Positions 51,881-60,243 of a stretch of 64,000 nt of DNA are shown here, in pieces. A program made the translations under genes and the position numbers. Positions within the stretch are counted from its first letter, which is position 1; the number at the start of each line of letters is the position of its first letter. The notes under the pieces were generated by a model. It saw nothing but the letters and a program-made list of their open reading frames with translations, did not search any database and had not been told where the DNA came from. Source of the DNA: Yoonia vestfoldensis (GTDB taxonomy: Bacteria; Pseudomonadota; Alphaproteobacteria; Rhodobacterales; Rhodobacteraceae). Where the stretch lies: contig NZ_CP021431.1 in NCBI RefSeq assembly GCF_002158905.1, positions 3,163,001 through 3,227,000 on the forward strand. Direction: 5' to 3'.

Positions 51881-52181
51881 CGACATCTCCTGTGCTGACC
51901 AATTCGTCCTCACGGGAGTGTAAGACCTGATCCAACAACGCGCGAAGGTCGCGCAACCGTTCAAGCGGTAGGGTTGGAGTATCGACAGGCTTGATAGATC
52001 CGGCCTCAGGTGTGATCATCCAAGCCGGAAGATGAAATGCCCCACCATGATCTTGGCGGATCAAAAGATGATTACAAAAGTCGTGCTCAACTGATCCTGT
52101 AATCTCGACCGTTTGGCCGCAAAGCGGGTGAAACGGATACGTGACAACCGCGTCAAAACCCAGACTCCCGGCATCATAACG
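51711..52181 (-). CDS. DUF5372-like protein of the serine-recombinase element
   Basis: The minus frame reads VTYPFHPLCGQTVEITGSVEH ... LLIRQDHGGAFHLPAWM, resembling the DUF5372 proteins that accompany recombinases. No ATG precedes the conserved block; the frame remains open across the element's right border, so an unusual start codon or a truncated 5' end is possible. The 3' half overlaps the 61-residue gene in another frame, and its stop overlaps the recombinase ATG. Confidence 0.45.
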   Translation of the reverse strand, partial: RYDAGSLGFDAVVTYPFHPLCGQTVEITGSVEHDFCNHLLIRQDHGGAFHLPAWMITPEAGSIKPVDTPTLPLERLRDLRALLDQVLHSREDELVSTGDVDATRQSTRSVCLSDANGSLEPSRSPDGHDASSGAAAGSSERATSIQSVSDRKGGRQ

Positions 52182-52189
52182 CTGCTTCC

Positions 52190-52199
52190 GACGAGGGTG
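52190..52199. repeat. Direct repeat GACGAGGGTG, right junction
   Basis: Second copy of the 10-base junction sequence at 49605-49614. Confidence 0.8.
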
Positions 52200-52369
52200 G
52201 CCGCAATTGGGCCCGCTTCGCCAGCCTCATCGGCACATGCAAGATGAACGGCGTCGAACCATATGCCTACATGCGCGATCTCTTCACCAAGCGGGCCAAC
52301 GGCCACCTCGCCCGCGACATCGACGCCCTGATGCCATGGGCCTATGCCCAGCAAGCCAAGGGCTCATAA
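52200..52369 (+). pseudogene. tnpC: IS66 transposase TnpC, C-terminal fragment
   Basis: Encodes GRNWARFASLIGTCKMNGV then YMRDLFTKRANGHLARDIDAL and WAYAQQAKGS-stop, the conserved C-terminus of TnpC. It continues exactly from the codon interrupted at 49614. Confidence 0.9.
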
Positions 52370-52472
52370 GGACCTCGTCTCGTAGTCCCTGACGAGCTAC
52401 CGACCGCCCTCCGCATCAACCAGCCACAACAACGTGCAACCGATAAATCAATGGGGCGGGGCCGCCGCATAC

Positions 52473-52480
52473 GGTATTTG
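52473..52480. repeat. IS66 target duplication GGTATTTG, right copy
   Basis: Identical to 47161-47168 and adjacent to the right IS66 terminus. Confidence 0.88.
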
Positions 52481-52487
52481 TCGTCAT
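52473..52487 (-). pseudogene. IS256-family transposase, first codons
   Basis: ATG at 52487 followed by ACG ACA AAT ACC (MTTNT) continues into VTQLLDPQG at 47160 once the IS66 element is removed. AAAAGGA precedes the ATG. The 5' flank of the IS256 element extends an unknown distance into 52488-52693, where I see no gene. Confidence 0.8.
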
Positions 52488-52693
52488 GTGGCATATCCTT
52501 TTCTCAGATGAGAATTGCGGCGCGTGAACAACGCCATGATATGCCTCAGGGGCCATCACCAACTTTTAGCTATATCTCACCTGCGCGCCGTAGGGGGACT
52601 GTTGATTTGTTGACGTGGCGTTGACGTAAACGTGCAAAAGCCCGATGGTACTATGATACCACCGTCTTAAGCGTTTGATTTATTTGTTTATTT

Positions 52694-52740
52694 TGGTTGC
52701 GGGAGTAGGATTTGAACCTACGACCTTCAGGTTATGAGCC
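52694..52740 (-). tRNA. 3' half of a tRNA-Met(CAT) gene (attachment-site remnant)
   Basis: The minus strand reads the anticodon loop GGCTCATAACC, variable region, T-arm GGTTCAAATCC and acceptor end CTCCCGCAACCA with encoded CCA. The 5' half (acceptor strand, D-arm) is absent; the sequence beyond 52740 is unrelated. Such 3'-half duplications are left by integrases that use tRNA genes, so this marks one end of a genomic island. The complete tRNA gene is not in the window. Confidence 0.85.
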
Positions 52741-52790
52741 TCACCGCCATGGCTGTGAATTATCAGGTTGTCCCCGACCACATTCATCGA

Positions 52791-52958
52791 TCATTGCGCC
52801 GGCATTGCCGCACAATGTGCCCCGGTCGCTGCCTGACCCGATCCCAGCGCAAAAGCGGCAGGGGCGGCATAGGGATTGAGCGTCGCCGTTGCCAGATCGA
52901 ACAGCGCCAGCCCTGCCAACAACAGCAAGGCAAGGCCCAGTGTCAGTTTGCGGGTCAT
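52791..52958 (-). CDS. Small exported or membrane protein after the YeeE/YedE gene
   Basis: A 55-residue protein, start MTRKLTLGLALLLLAGLALFD, with one N-terminal hydrophobic segment (about 5-27) and two cysteine-poor C-terminal loops. Its ATG overlaps the stop of the sulfur transporter gene (ATGA), so it is translationally coupled. Function unknown. Confidence 0.6.
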   Translation of the reverse strand: MTRKLTLGLALLLLAGLALFDLATATLNPYAAPAAFALGSGQAATGAHCAAMPAQ

Positions 52959-54085
52959 GGCTTGGGCTCCAGCCCGAGCGCTGGGCGCAACCGGACACCG
53001 ATCATCGCCCCCAGGAAGGCCATCACGAACCAGGCCCAACCATGCAGGCTACCGGTCGAAATCCCTGAAAAGAAGGCACCGACATTGCAGCCAAAGGCCA
53101 GCCGCGACGAATACCCCATCAGAAATCCGGCAGCAATCACGGCCAACCAAGCCCGTGCCGGAAGGCGCGGCAATCGGGCTGACAATCCGCCAACGCGCCA
53201 GACAGCCACGATTGCGGCACCGCCGATGATCCCGATATTTGTCAGCGATGTGACATCGGTAAAGATGCTTTGGCCCAAGCGCAGGGCATTGGCATCAGCC
53301 ATCCAAAAGGCTGATCCGGACAAGTCTGCCCCGAGCGCGACAGCCCCCTTTGCCGCCCAAAGCCCGAGGCCGTAAACGACCCCCCAAGGCTGTCCTGCGA
53401 TCACCAGATTGCCAATTGCAAGTAGCGCGATGGCACAAGCCGCCAGCCAGAGGCGGGCTGGCAGCTTTCGACTACCTGGTGCTGCGATCAAAAGCAGCAC
53501 CAGCGCGAGTGCGGCCAGCAATGCCAGGGTCACGCCAAGCCCGGTTGCCCCCGACAGAACCAAAGGCTGCAATGTGCCAAGATCGGTCCACCAGATCAGG
53601 TGGAAAGCCCCGGCAAAGCTGCCAATGGCAAAAAACGGCAACGCGAGCAGCCCGACAGGGTTGCCGGACCCCGCATTGACCAACGTCCCCGACCCACAGC
53701 CCAGAACGACTTGCATCGCGATACCAAACACGAAAGCGCCACCCAACATAGCCCAGCCAATCGGCGCATGAGCGCCAACCAGCACACCATCCTGAGACGA
53801 CAGCAACGGGATCGCCACCACGGCAACGATCCCGATTGCCAACAATTGTGCCAGAACGCCCGTGACGTCGCGGCGCAAGATGAGTGCGCGCCAGGGTCCG
53901 GCGAAACCGAACCGGAACCCTTCAAGCACGATGCCAAAGCCAAGTCCGACCAACAAAAGCATGCCAAACCGTAACCCTGCAGCCAGCGCCACGATCAGCA
54001 CCACGGCAAGGGCCAAGCCGATCAGCGCGCTGCGGCGCAGATAGGGCGTCTTGTTGAAAGTCGAGCTCGTATCCGCCAATGACAT
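52955..54085 (-). CDS. YeeE/YedE-family sulfur transporter (TsuA-like)
   Basis: A 376-residue membrane protein with about nine to ten helices. The conserved cysteine motifs of the thiosulfate importer family are present: VVLGCGSGTLVNAGSGNP near 128 and SRLAFGCNVGAFFSGISTGSLHGW split near 328. It would take up thiosulfate or a related sulfur species. AAGGA precedes the ATG. It lies 20 bases after the rhodanese gene in the same direction, consistent with sulfur trafficking. Confidence 0.88.
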   Translation of the reverse strand: MSLADTSSTFNKTPYLRRSALIGLALAVVLIVALAAGLRFGMLLLVGLGFGIVLEGFRFGFAGPWRALILRRDVTGVLAQLLAIGIVAVVAIPLLSSQDGVLVGAHAPIGWAMLGGAFVFGIAMQVVLGCGSGTLVNAGSGNPVGLLALPFFAIGSFAGAFHLIWWTDLGTLQPLVLSGATGLGVTLALLAALALVLLLIAAPGSRKLPARLWLAACAIALLAIGNLVIAGQPWGVVYGLGLWAAKGAVALGADLSGSAFWMADANALRLGQSIFTDVTSLTNIGIIGGAAIVAVWRVGGLSARLPRLPARAWLAVIAAGFLMGYSSRLAFGCNVGAFFSGISTGSLHGWAWFVMAFLGAMIGVRLRPALGLEPKP

Positions 54086-54105
54086 CCGCTGATCCTTAGC
54101 TTTGT

Positions 54106-55023
54106 TTACCGGAATTGGTTCAACAAATTACGGAAAACACCTGGCACATTCGCCATCTCATAGCCGCCTTGCGAATAGCCGACCATGGATTCAGGATAAA
54201 GCTTCACATTCTCGATGCCTGCAAGCTCTGACAAGGCAAACCAGTTCGTCGCCGCCCAATGGCCGGTATTGCAGAATGACACCAGTTCTTCTGCACCCGT
54301 CAAACCCTGATCAGTGGCCAGCTGACGTGCCGCATCGGCATTCACGATGCTGGGACCGCCGGAAAACCAGTTGGAATGCTCGAAATAGCGCGATTGCGGC
54401 AAAGTGCCGGGACGTGCGGCTGATGGATGGGCAGCGTTACCCTCCCAGAAACTTTTTGGTCGGGCATCCAACAGCAACGCGCTCCCCGTATCAACCAAGG
54501 CCACAACCTCGTCTGTCGTTGCCAGCCATTGATCCGAAAACACCAGATCAAAATTTGATTGAAGAGGCTCTGTGACCTCGTTGCTAGTTGGAAGATTTTC
54601 ACTGTTCCAAGCAATCTGGCCACCATTCAGGATAGCAAGTTCGCTGACACCAGACGATTTCAAAGTCCAGTAGACCCTTGCCGCAGCACCAAAGTCGGTT
54701 TCGTCCGTGCCTTGATGCACGACGACGACAGGGCGATCAGCTGTAATGCCGAGCGATTGCAAGGTTGCCTCGAGCGCATCTTGTTGCGGCAGCGCACCGG
54801 GGTTTTCAGCCGGTCCGCGAAACAGCGCATAAGGACCGCTGATCGCACCGGGAATATGTGCCTCGCGATAGGCATCGCCGCGGATGTCCAGAATGATGAT
54901 GTCATCGTTTTCAAGCTCCGCATGAAGCTGTGCGGGCGAGATTAATGGGCCAAAATCTGCTTGCGCCAGCACAGGCGACGCAAAGGCCAAGGTAGCAGCA
55001 GCAACAAGGATCGAACGGATCAT
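54106..55023 (-). CDS. Exported sulfurtransferase with two rhodanese domains
   Basis: A 305-residue protein with a signal peptide (about 1-21, ending SPVLAQ) and two rhodanese domains (about 30-140 and 165-300). The active-site Cys is in the second domain, VSFCNTGHWAATNW; the first domain has HQGTDE at the equivalent place and is non-catalytic, as in TST/SseA proteins. The ATG at 55023 follows AAGGAG. It would hand sulfane sulfur in the periplasm to the adjacent YeeE/YedE transporter. Confidence 0.88.
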   Translation of the reverse strand: MIRSILVAAATLAFASPVLAQADFGPLISPAQLHAELENDDIIILDIRGDAYREAHIPGAISGPYALFRGPAENPGALPQQDALEATLQSLGITADRPVVVVHQGTDETDFGAAARVYWTLKSSGVSELAILNGGQIAWNSENLPTSNEVTEPLQSNFDLVFSDQWLATTDEVVALVDTGSALLLDARPKSFWEGNAAHPSAARPGTLPQSRYFEHSNWFSGGPSIVNADAARQLATDQGLTGAEELVSFCNTGHWAATNWFALSELAGIENVKLYPESMVGYSQGGYEMANVPGVFRNLLNQFR

Positions 55024-55038
55024 GCTAAACTCCTTCAT

Positions 55039-55399
55039 TTAAATGAGATTGATGAGGGTGATATCGTCGTTTGACTGGGACAGCACAAGGCCAGTGCCGG
55101 GCAATGACGATGGATACGGACCCGCGTTTTCCTTTTGAGGCAAGTTAAAGAAATATCGCGTCTGATCGGGTGGATTTGCGGAACATGAGTTCCCCCATCT
55201 CCCGATATTCAGACTGGTTATTGGTTGTCAGCAACAACTGCCCTCACAATAGCGGGGCGTTTTATAGAGAATTGAACCAAGTGCCAGATGGCGGTAGGTG
55301 GTTTGAACCGCCTCGGGTTTACCGGAGGGCAAAACTCTCAGAGAATTGCCTATTATAGAACAAGCACAAACAAAGATAACCTCAAAGCCGTATTCAGCT
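55039..55399. other. Gene-free stretch before an IS3 remnant
   Basis: No gene seen. The sequence TGAACCGCCTCGGGTTTACC at 55304 looks like an IS3-type terminal repeat, consistent with the OrfA remnant that follows. Confidence 0.4.
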
Positions 55400-55605
55400 A
55401 AGTTCCGCGCGCCTGCGGTGCGGTTGGCGATGGAGCACCGCGATGATTATCGGAGCGAAGCTGCGGCGCTGACGGCGATCGCGGGTAAATTGGATTATTA
55501 GCCGGACAGCCTTTGCGTTTGTGTGCGCCAGGCCCTGCGTGATGGCCACGAAAGGCCCGGCCAGACGACGGCTGAGAAGGTCACGGGTCTTGAATTTACA
55601 CCCTG
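55400..55605 (+). pseudogene. IS3-family OrfA remnant with in-frame stop
   Basis: The plus frame reads KFRAPAVRLAMEHRDDYRSEA then LTAIAGKLDY, a TAG, then PDSLCVCVRQALRDGHERPG and TTAEKVTGLE, the order of an IS3 OrfA helix-turn-helix protein. The 5' start and OrfB are missing. Confidence 0.7.
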
Positions 55606-55645
55606 AAACAGTCAATCGAAGGAACTGGCTCCATGTGTCCTGACC

Positions 55646-56521
55646 TTAAATCAGCATATGTCGCGGTTCGCCAATCAGGTCGCAGTAATGCGCCATGAAC
55701 CTTGCTGCATCGGCACCGTTTATGACGCGGTGGTCATAGGATAGATCAAGGGGCACCATCGGAACCGGCTGCGGTATGTCACCGTCCCAAATTGTAATTG
55801 TTTCAGGCCGCGTGATCCCGAGGATGGCGACCTCGGGCGGGTTCACGATGGGTGTGAAGGCGCTGCCTCCGATCCCTCCCAGGTTCGTGATCGTCATCGA
55901 CGCCCCACCCATCTGGGCAGGCCCTATCTTGCGCGCTTGTGCACGGGCTGCGAGATCACTGATTTCGGTCGCAATCTGCCACAGGCCTTTGTGATCAGCA
56001 TCGCGGATCACCGGCACCATCAGACCATGCGGCGTATCAACGGCGATGCCGATGTGAACATACTCCTTCAATATCAGCACCTGCCCGTCACCTGAAAGCG
56101 ACGCATTGAAGCGCGGGAACTTACGCAATGCCCGTGCAAGGGCGGCGACATGGAACGCAAGGGCCGTCAGTTTGACACCGCGCGCTTGTGCCTGTGGCTT
56201 CAGGCTGGCGCGCAGCTCTTCAATTGCGCGGATATCGGCGCGATCATGGTGGGTGACGGCGGGGATTAAGGCCTGCGCTGCCGCCATGTTGCCGGCTGCG
56301 ACCTGGGCAAAGCGCGTCATCGGCTCCTGTGTCACCGGGCCATATTGGCTGTGATCCACATCCCAATAGCTGGTGTCACCATTCTGAGTTATGGTTGTCG
56401 TGGTTCCGATGTCTTCTGGCCCGATGGTCGTGCGCCCCAGCTTTTTAGCCAGATTGTCGATATCAACATTCCGGTCGCGCGCCATGCGGCGGGTCGAGGG
56501 GCTTGCGATGATCTCTGTCAT
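55646..56521 (-). CDS. 2-oxoacid dehydrogenase E2 catalytic core without lipoyl domain
   Basis: A 291-residue acyltransferase. An E1/E3-binding peripheral domain (about 3-40, SPSTRRMARDRNVDI) is followed by the trimer-forming catalytic domain (about 70-291) with the active-site motif DLSYDHRVINGADAARF (His264). No lipoyl domain is present; the frame upstream of the chosen ATG (56521, 10 bases after the dehydrogenase stop) is only antisense. It would act with the lipoyl-bearing protein encoded two genes upstream. Confidence 0.88.
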   Translation of the reverse strand: MTEIIASPSTRRMARDRNVDIDNLAKKLGRTTIGPEDIGTTTTITQNGDTSYWDVDHSQYGPVTQEPMTRFAQVAAGNMAAAQALIPAVTHHDRADIRAIEELRASLKPQAQARGVKLTALAFHVAALARALRKFPRFNASLSGDGQVLILKEYVHIGIAVDTPHGLMVPVIRDADHKGLWQIATEISDLAARAQARKIGPAQMGGASMTITNLGGIGGSAFTPIVNPPEVAILGITRPETITIWDGDIPQPVPMVPLDLSYDHRVINGADAARFMAHYCDLIGEPRHMLI

Positions 56522-56531
56522 GGTGGCCTCC

Positions 56532-57956
56532 TTACCAACTGGCCGAAATATATTGCGTTTCCATGAATTCGAGCATGCCCTCATGCCCGCCTTCACGCCC
56601 GAGCCCCGATTGCTTGGTGCCGCCAAAGGGGGCTGCGGGGTCGCTGACGAGGCCACGGTTCAGCCCCACCATCCCGTAATCGAGCCGTTCACAGACCTGC
56701 AGGGCACGTTTGAAATCACCCGAGAAGACATAGGCGACCAACCCATATTCGGTCGCATTGGCGCGCCGGATGACATCGTCTTGGTCGGTGAACGTCTGGA
56801 TCGCGGCGACCGGTCCGAATATTTCGTCATGCACGCAATCGGCGTTTTCTGGCACGCCGGACAGGACGGTCGGCGGATAGAAATAGCCGATGCCGCCGGG
56901 CGTGACCCCGCCACATTCCACCTTGGCTCCTTTGGCGACCGCATCGGCGACAAAGGCGGCCACCTTGTCGCGGGTATCGGCATTGACCAAGGGGCCGACA
57001 TCGACGCTTGAGTCGGTGCCATCGCCGACCTTGAGCGCGGCCATCCGCGCGGTCAGGCGTTTGGTGAATTCTGCAGCGATGGCTTCATGCACATAGATCC
57101 GGTTCGCGGCGGTACATGCCTCGCCCAGATTGCGCATCTTGGCCTGCATGGTGCCGTCAATGGCAATGTCCATATCGGCATCGTCGAATACGATCACGGG
57201 GGCATTGCCGCCCAGTTCCATCGCCGGTTTCAGCACCTGATCGGCAGCGGATTTTAGCAGTTTGCGGCCCACGCCGGTTGATCCGGTGAAACTGACCACT
57301 CGTACCCGTGGGTCGTGCAGCATGTGATCGACCAAAGCACCGGTTTTACGCGAAGGCAGAACATTGACCAGTCCGGGGGGCACGCCGGCCTCTTCCAGCA
57401 GCGGCATCAGCGCCAGCATGGTCAGCGGTGTCTCGGACGCAGGTTTGATGATGACGCCACAACCGGCCGCCAAGGCGGGTGCGATCTTGCGGGTACCCAT
57501 CGCGGCCGGGTAGTTCCACGGCGTGATCAGCACCGCCAACCCGGCGGGTTTATGCTGGACCATGATCCGCGCACCAGATGCGGGGGCATGGGTGATCATC
57601 CCGTCGGCACGCACGGCCTCTTCCGCGAACCAGCGAAAGAATTCAGCGGCATAGGCCGCCTCTCCCTTGGCATCGCCGCTGGCCTTGCCGTTTTCCAGCG
57701 TGATCAGATGGGCGAAGTCGTCCAGCCGCGCGGTCATCAACTCCCATGCGCGGCGCAACACCTCGGATCGCGCGCGCGGGGTGCGGGCGGCCCAGTCGGC
57801 CATCGCGGCCGCGGCTGCGTCCAAAGCCTTGTTCGCATCAGCAATATCAGCGCTGGCGACCGAGGCGATGACCTGCTCGGTGGCGGGATTAATAACGTCG
57901 AAACGGTCAGCGGTCTTGTGCCATGTGCCGTTGATGTAAAGATCAGTGTGGTCCAT
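56532..57956 (-). CDS. NAD(P)-dependent aldehyde dehydrogenase, succinate-semialdehyde type
   Basis: A 474-residue aldehyde dehydrogenase. The Glu motif MELGGNAPVIVFDDAD is near 250, the nucleophilic Cys in LGEACTAANRI near 285 and the NAD motif SFTGSTGVGRKLL near 225. The tail (AAPFGGTKQSGLGREGG) is GabD-like. It is inserted between the two E2 genes, so an aldehyde made or consumed by this operon is its probable substrate. Start 57956 follows a G-rich site; 57968 is possible. Confidence 0.88.
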   Translation of the reverse strand: MDHTDLYINGTWHKTADRFDVINPATEQVIASVASADIADANKALDAAAAAMADWAARTPRARSEVLRRAWELMTARLDDFAHLITLENGKASGDAKGEAAYAAEFFRWFAEEAVRADGMITHAPASGARIMVQHKPAGLAVLITPWNYPAAMGTRKIAPALAAGCGVIIKPASETPLTMLALMPLLEEAGVPPGLVNVLPSRKTGALVDHMLHDPRVRVVSFTGSTGVGRKLLKSAADQVLKPAMELGGNAPVIVFDDADMDIAIDGTMQAKMRNLGEACTAANRIYVHEAIAAEFTKRLTARMAALKVGDGTDSSVDVGPLVNADTRDKVAAFVADAVAKGAKVECGGVTPGGIGYFYPPTVLSGVPENADCVHDEIFGPVAAIQTFTDQDDVIRRANATEYGLVAYVFSGDFKRALQVCERLDYGMVGLNRGLVSDPAAPFGGTKQSGLGREGGHEGMLEFMETQYISASW

Positions 57957-57971
57957 GTGTCCCCCCAAGGG

Positions 57972-59246
57972 TCAAAGCAGGTGATGCAGCGGATGTTCCA
58001 TCCGATCTGCGAAAGTCGTCAAAAGCCCGATGGCGGCAGGGCCATCCATCTGCGCTGGCGCACATTCCAATGTGATCGTCAGGCCCTGCACGCCCGACAT
58101 CAGCGTCAGGACCGGCGTGTCCGTCGCGCCAAGCGAGACGTTGCGCAAAGCCGTGCCGCGCAGATCGCGCAGGATCAGGTCGGGTGCTGCATCGGTCGCG
58201 GTCACAGCCGATAGAGACCGCCCCACGGGCACAGCATAGGATTGCTGCTGGCCGAACCTTTCAATCACGATGGTACAAGGCGCGGTCATGCTGGCACCCG
58301 CCAGACCAGCCAGCAGGGCATCGGCGTCAGTTAGGCCGTTCTTTGCGGCCCAAGCTGCAAAGTCGGTGAAACCGTCAGTGGCAATCTCGGCGGTCAAGGA
58401 CATCACTGCGGCGGCGGCTGTCGCAACCGGCGTCTCTGTGGGTATCGCGCGCAGGGTGTCCAGATCAGCGACATGGAAAGGCTGCGGATACCCGGCCTTG
58501 ACCAATTGTGCCAGATCAAGCCCCTGTTCCCGCGCCAGCCTACGCGCCTTGGGCGAGGCGAGGATTCGTCCGCCAGCAGCAGCAGGGGGCGGTGGTGGTG
58601 TGGGTTTCTTCTCTTGCTGCGTGGGTGCCGAAGTCTGTTTTGTAACGGCAGGTTCCGTGGCAGGTGCAGCTTCGATAGACACCGATCTAGCGACGGGATT
58701 GGCTGGCTTTTCTGAACTGATGATCGCAACTTGCGCCCCGACCGGGACTTCTTGGCCTGCCTCGGCCAAGGTGGCGGCAAGATAACCATCGAAACCGGCT
58801 GTGACTTCCATCGTGGATTTGTCGGTCTCTACCTCAAACAACAGATCGTCGGCGACCACAGCATCGCCGGGGGATTTCAGCCAGTTGACTAGCAGGCCGG
58901 TGTCCTGCGCCATACCAAGCTGGGGCATGGTGACGGACTTGCCTGTAGGCATATCGTCGCTCGCGGTCGGTGCTGTAGCTGGTTTGGCTGCAGGGGCATC
59001 GTTATCAGCGGTGTCAGAAATCTGCGCAATCACAGCTCCTACAGGCACATCTTCGCCTTCGCTCGCTGTCACGCTGGTCAGAAAGCCGCTGGCCTGCGCC
59101 TCAACCTCCATCGTGGCCTTGTCGGTTTCCACCTCGAACAAGGCATCGCCTTTCGTCACGGCATCGCCCGGCGATTTGAGCCAGGTGACGATCTTGCCCG
59201 CGTCCTGCGCCATGCCGAGCTGAGGCATTGTCACATCACGCGGCAT
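57972..59246 (-). CDS. Double-lipoyl E2-like protein with degenerate acyltransferase domain
   Basis: A 424-residue protein with two lipoyl domains (about 1-80 and 100-180, lysines in ETDKATMEVEA and ETDKSTMEVTA), a proline/alanine linker, a peripheral binding domain (about 228-262, ASPKARRLAREQGLDL) and a shortened acyltransferase-like domain (about 285-424). In the latter the catalytic His of the DHRxxDG motif is replaced: the site reads ECAPAQMDG with Pro397 in place of His. It probably serves as the swinging-arm carrier, with catalysis by the separate E2 core. Confidence 0.85.
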   Translation of the reverse strand: MPRDVTMPQLGMAQDAGKIVTWLKSPGDAVTKGDALFEVETDKATMEVEAQASGFLTSVTASEGEDVPVGAVIAQISDTADNDAPAAKPATAPTASDDMPTGKSVTMPQLGMAQDTGLLVNWLKSPGDAVVADDLLFEVETDKSTMEVTAGFDGYLAATLAEAGQEVPVGAQVAIISSEKPANPVARSVSIEAAPATEPAVTKQTSAPTQQEKKPTPPPPPAAAGGRILASPKARRLAREQGLDLAQLVKAGYPQPFHVADLDTLRAIPTETPVATAAAAVMSLTAEIATDGFTDFAAWAAKNGLTDADALLAGLAGASMTAPCTIVIERFGQQQSYAVPVGRSLSAVTATDAAPDLILRDLRGTALRNVSLGATDTPVLTLMSGVQGLTITLECAPAQMDGPAAIGLLTTFADRMEHPLHHLL

Positions 59247-60231
59247 GTATCATCTCCCCCGCGCAAAGCCTGCGCGCATTGGCGGCGACACCTTCGGGGG
59301 TGGGGACGGTGACGTCCTCCAGCGCGGGCGAGAATGGCACTGGCACATCCATTGCACCCATGCGTAGGACCGGCGCGTCAAGGTGATAGAACGCCTTTTC
59401 GTTAAGGCGCGACGCGATTTCTGCGGTCACACCATAGCTTTGATGACCTTCATCAATGACGATGGCGCGGCTTGTCTTGCGCACGCTGGCAAGCAGGGTG
59501 TCCTCGTCCAATGGTACGATTGTGCGAGGGTCGATCACTTCGGCGCTGATGCCTTCGAGGGCCAGAATCTCGGCAGCTTTTTCCGCGACCTGCACCATGG
59601 ATGACGTGGCAATAAATGTAATGTCGGTGCCTTCACGTTTTACATTCGCGACGCCAAAGGGGATCAGATATTCCTCTTCCGGGACGGGGGCCTTGTCCTG
59701 ATACATCAGCTTGTCTTCGAAAATCACAACAGGGTTATTGTCGCGGATCGCGGTTTTCATCAGTCCTTTCGCCTCATAGGCTGATGACGGCATCGCGACC
59801 TTCAGCCCCGGAATATGCGCCACCAGCGCCTGCAAGGACTGGCTGTGTTGTGCAGCAGACCGGCGGGTCGCGCCCATGTTCGTGCGCAGCACCATTGGCA
59901 CCGACAATTTGCCGCCCGACATGTAATGCTGTTTGGCGGCCTGATTGCATAGCTGGTCCATCACCAGATAGATGAAATCGCCGAACATCAAATCTACGAT
60001 CGGTCGCGCGCCGGTCATGGCAGCACCAACGGCAAGACCCACAAAACCAGGCTCGGAGATCGGTGTATCGATGACACGCTCAGTACCGAATTCCTCAACC
60101 AGACCAGACAGCACCTTAAAGGGGGTGCCAGCCTCAGCCACATCTTCGCCCAATAGAAATACCGTGGGATCACGGCGCATTTCTTCGGCGATGGCTTCAT
60201 TGACGGCTTGAGACAGGGTGATTTCGCGCAT
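59236..60231 (-). CDS. 2-oxoacid/acetoin dehydrogenase E1 component, beta subunit
   Basis: A 331-residue transketolase-like subunit (REITLSQAVNEAIAEEMRRDP, GLAVGAAMTGARPIVDLMFGDF, LRTNMGATRRSAAQHSQSL) typical of PdhB/AcoB. It overlaps the lipoyl E2 gene by 11 bases and follows E1 alpha by 12. With E1 alpha it decarboxylates a 2-oxoacid or cleaves acetoin using thiamine diphosphate. No E3 gene is seen in the window. Confidence 0.9.
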   Translation of the reverse strand: MREITLSQAVNEAIAEEMRRDPTVFLLGEDVAEAGTPFKVLSGLVEEFGTERVIDTPISEPGFVGLAVGAAMTGARPIVDLMFGDFIYLVMDQLCNQAAKQHYMSGGKLSVPMVLRTNMGATRRSAAQHSQSLQALVAHIPGLKVAMPSSAYEAKGLMKTAIRDNNPVVIFEDKLMYQDKAPVPEEEYLIPFGVANVKREGTDITFIATSSMVQVAEKAAEILALEGISAEVIDPRTIVPLDEDTLLASVRKTSRAIVIDEGHQSYGVTAEIASRLNEKAFYHLDAPVLRMGAMDVPVPFSPALEDVTVPTPEGVAANARRLCAGEMIHAA

Positions 60232-60243
60232 GATGGTTGCTCC

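Larger units (their letters stand above)
49615..52189 (-). mobile_element. 2.6-kb serine-recombinase element inserted in IS66 tnpC
   Basis: Removing 49615-52199 rejoins IS66 tnpC in frame (...AGHDEG then GRNWARFASLIG...). The insert is bounded by the direct repeat GACGAGGGTG and carries three minus-strand frames: a DUF5372-like protein, a 61-residue protein and a 690-residue recombinase. There are no other cargo genes, so it is a minimal self-mobilising unit. I could not define longer attachment-site arms. Confidence 0.82.
47169..52472 (+). mobile_element. IS66-family element carrying a second inserted element
   Basis: The termini are perfect inverted repeats of at least 25 bases, GTATGCGGCGGCCCCGCCCC... 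from 47169 inward and from 52472 inward, flanked by the 8-base duplication GGTATTTG. Inside are tnpA, tnpB and tnpC; tnpC is split by a 2.6-kb serine-recombinase element. Without it, the IS66 would be about 2.7 kb. It inserted in the fifth codon region of the IS256 transposase gene. Confidence 0.9.

Noticed and set aside
55271..55330. Possible tRNA T-arm (TTTGAACCG) near 55300
   Set aside because: The flanking stems do not pair as a tRNA; an IS3-type end next to the OrfA remnant explains it better.
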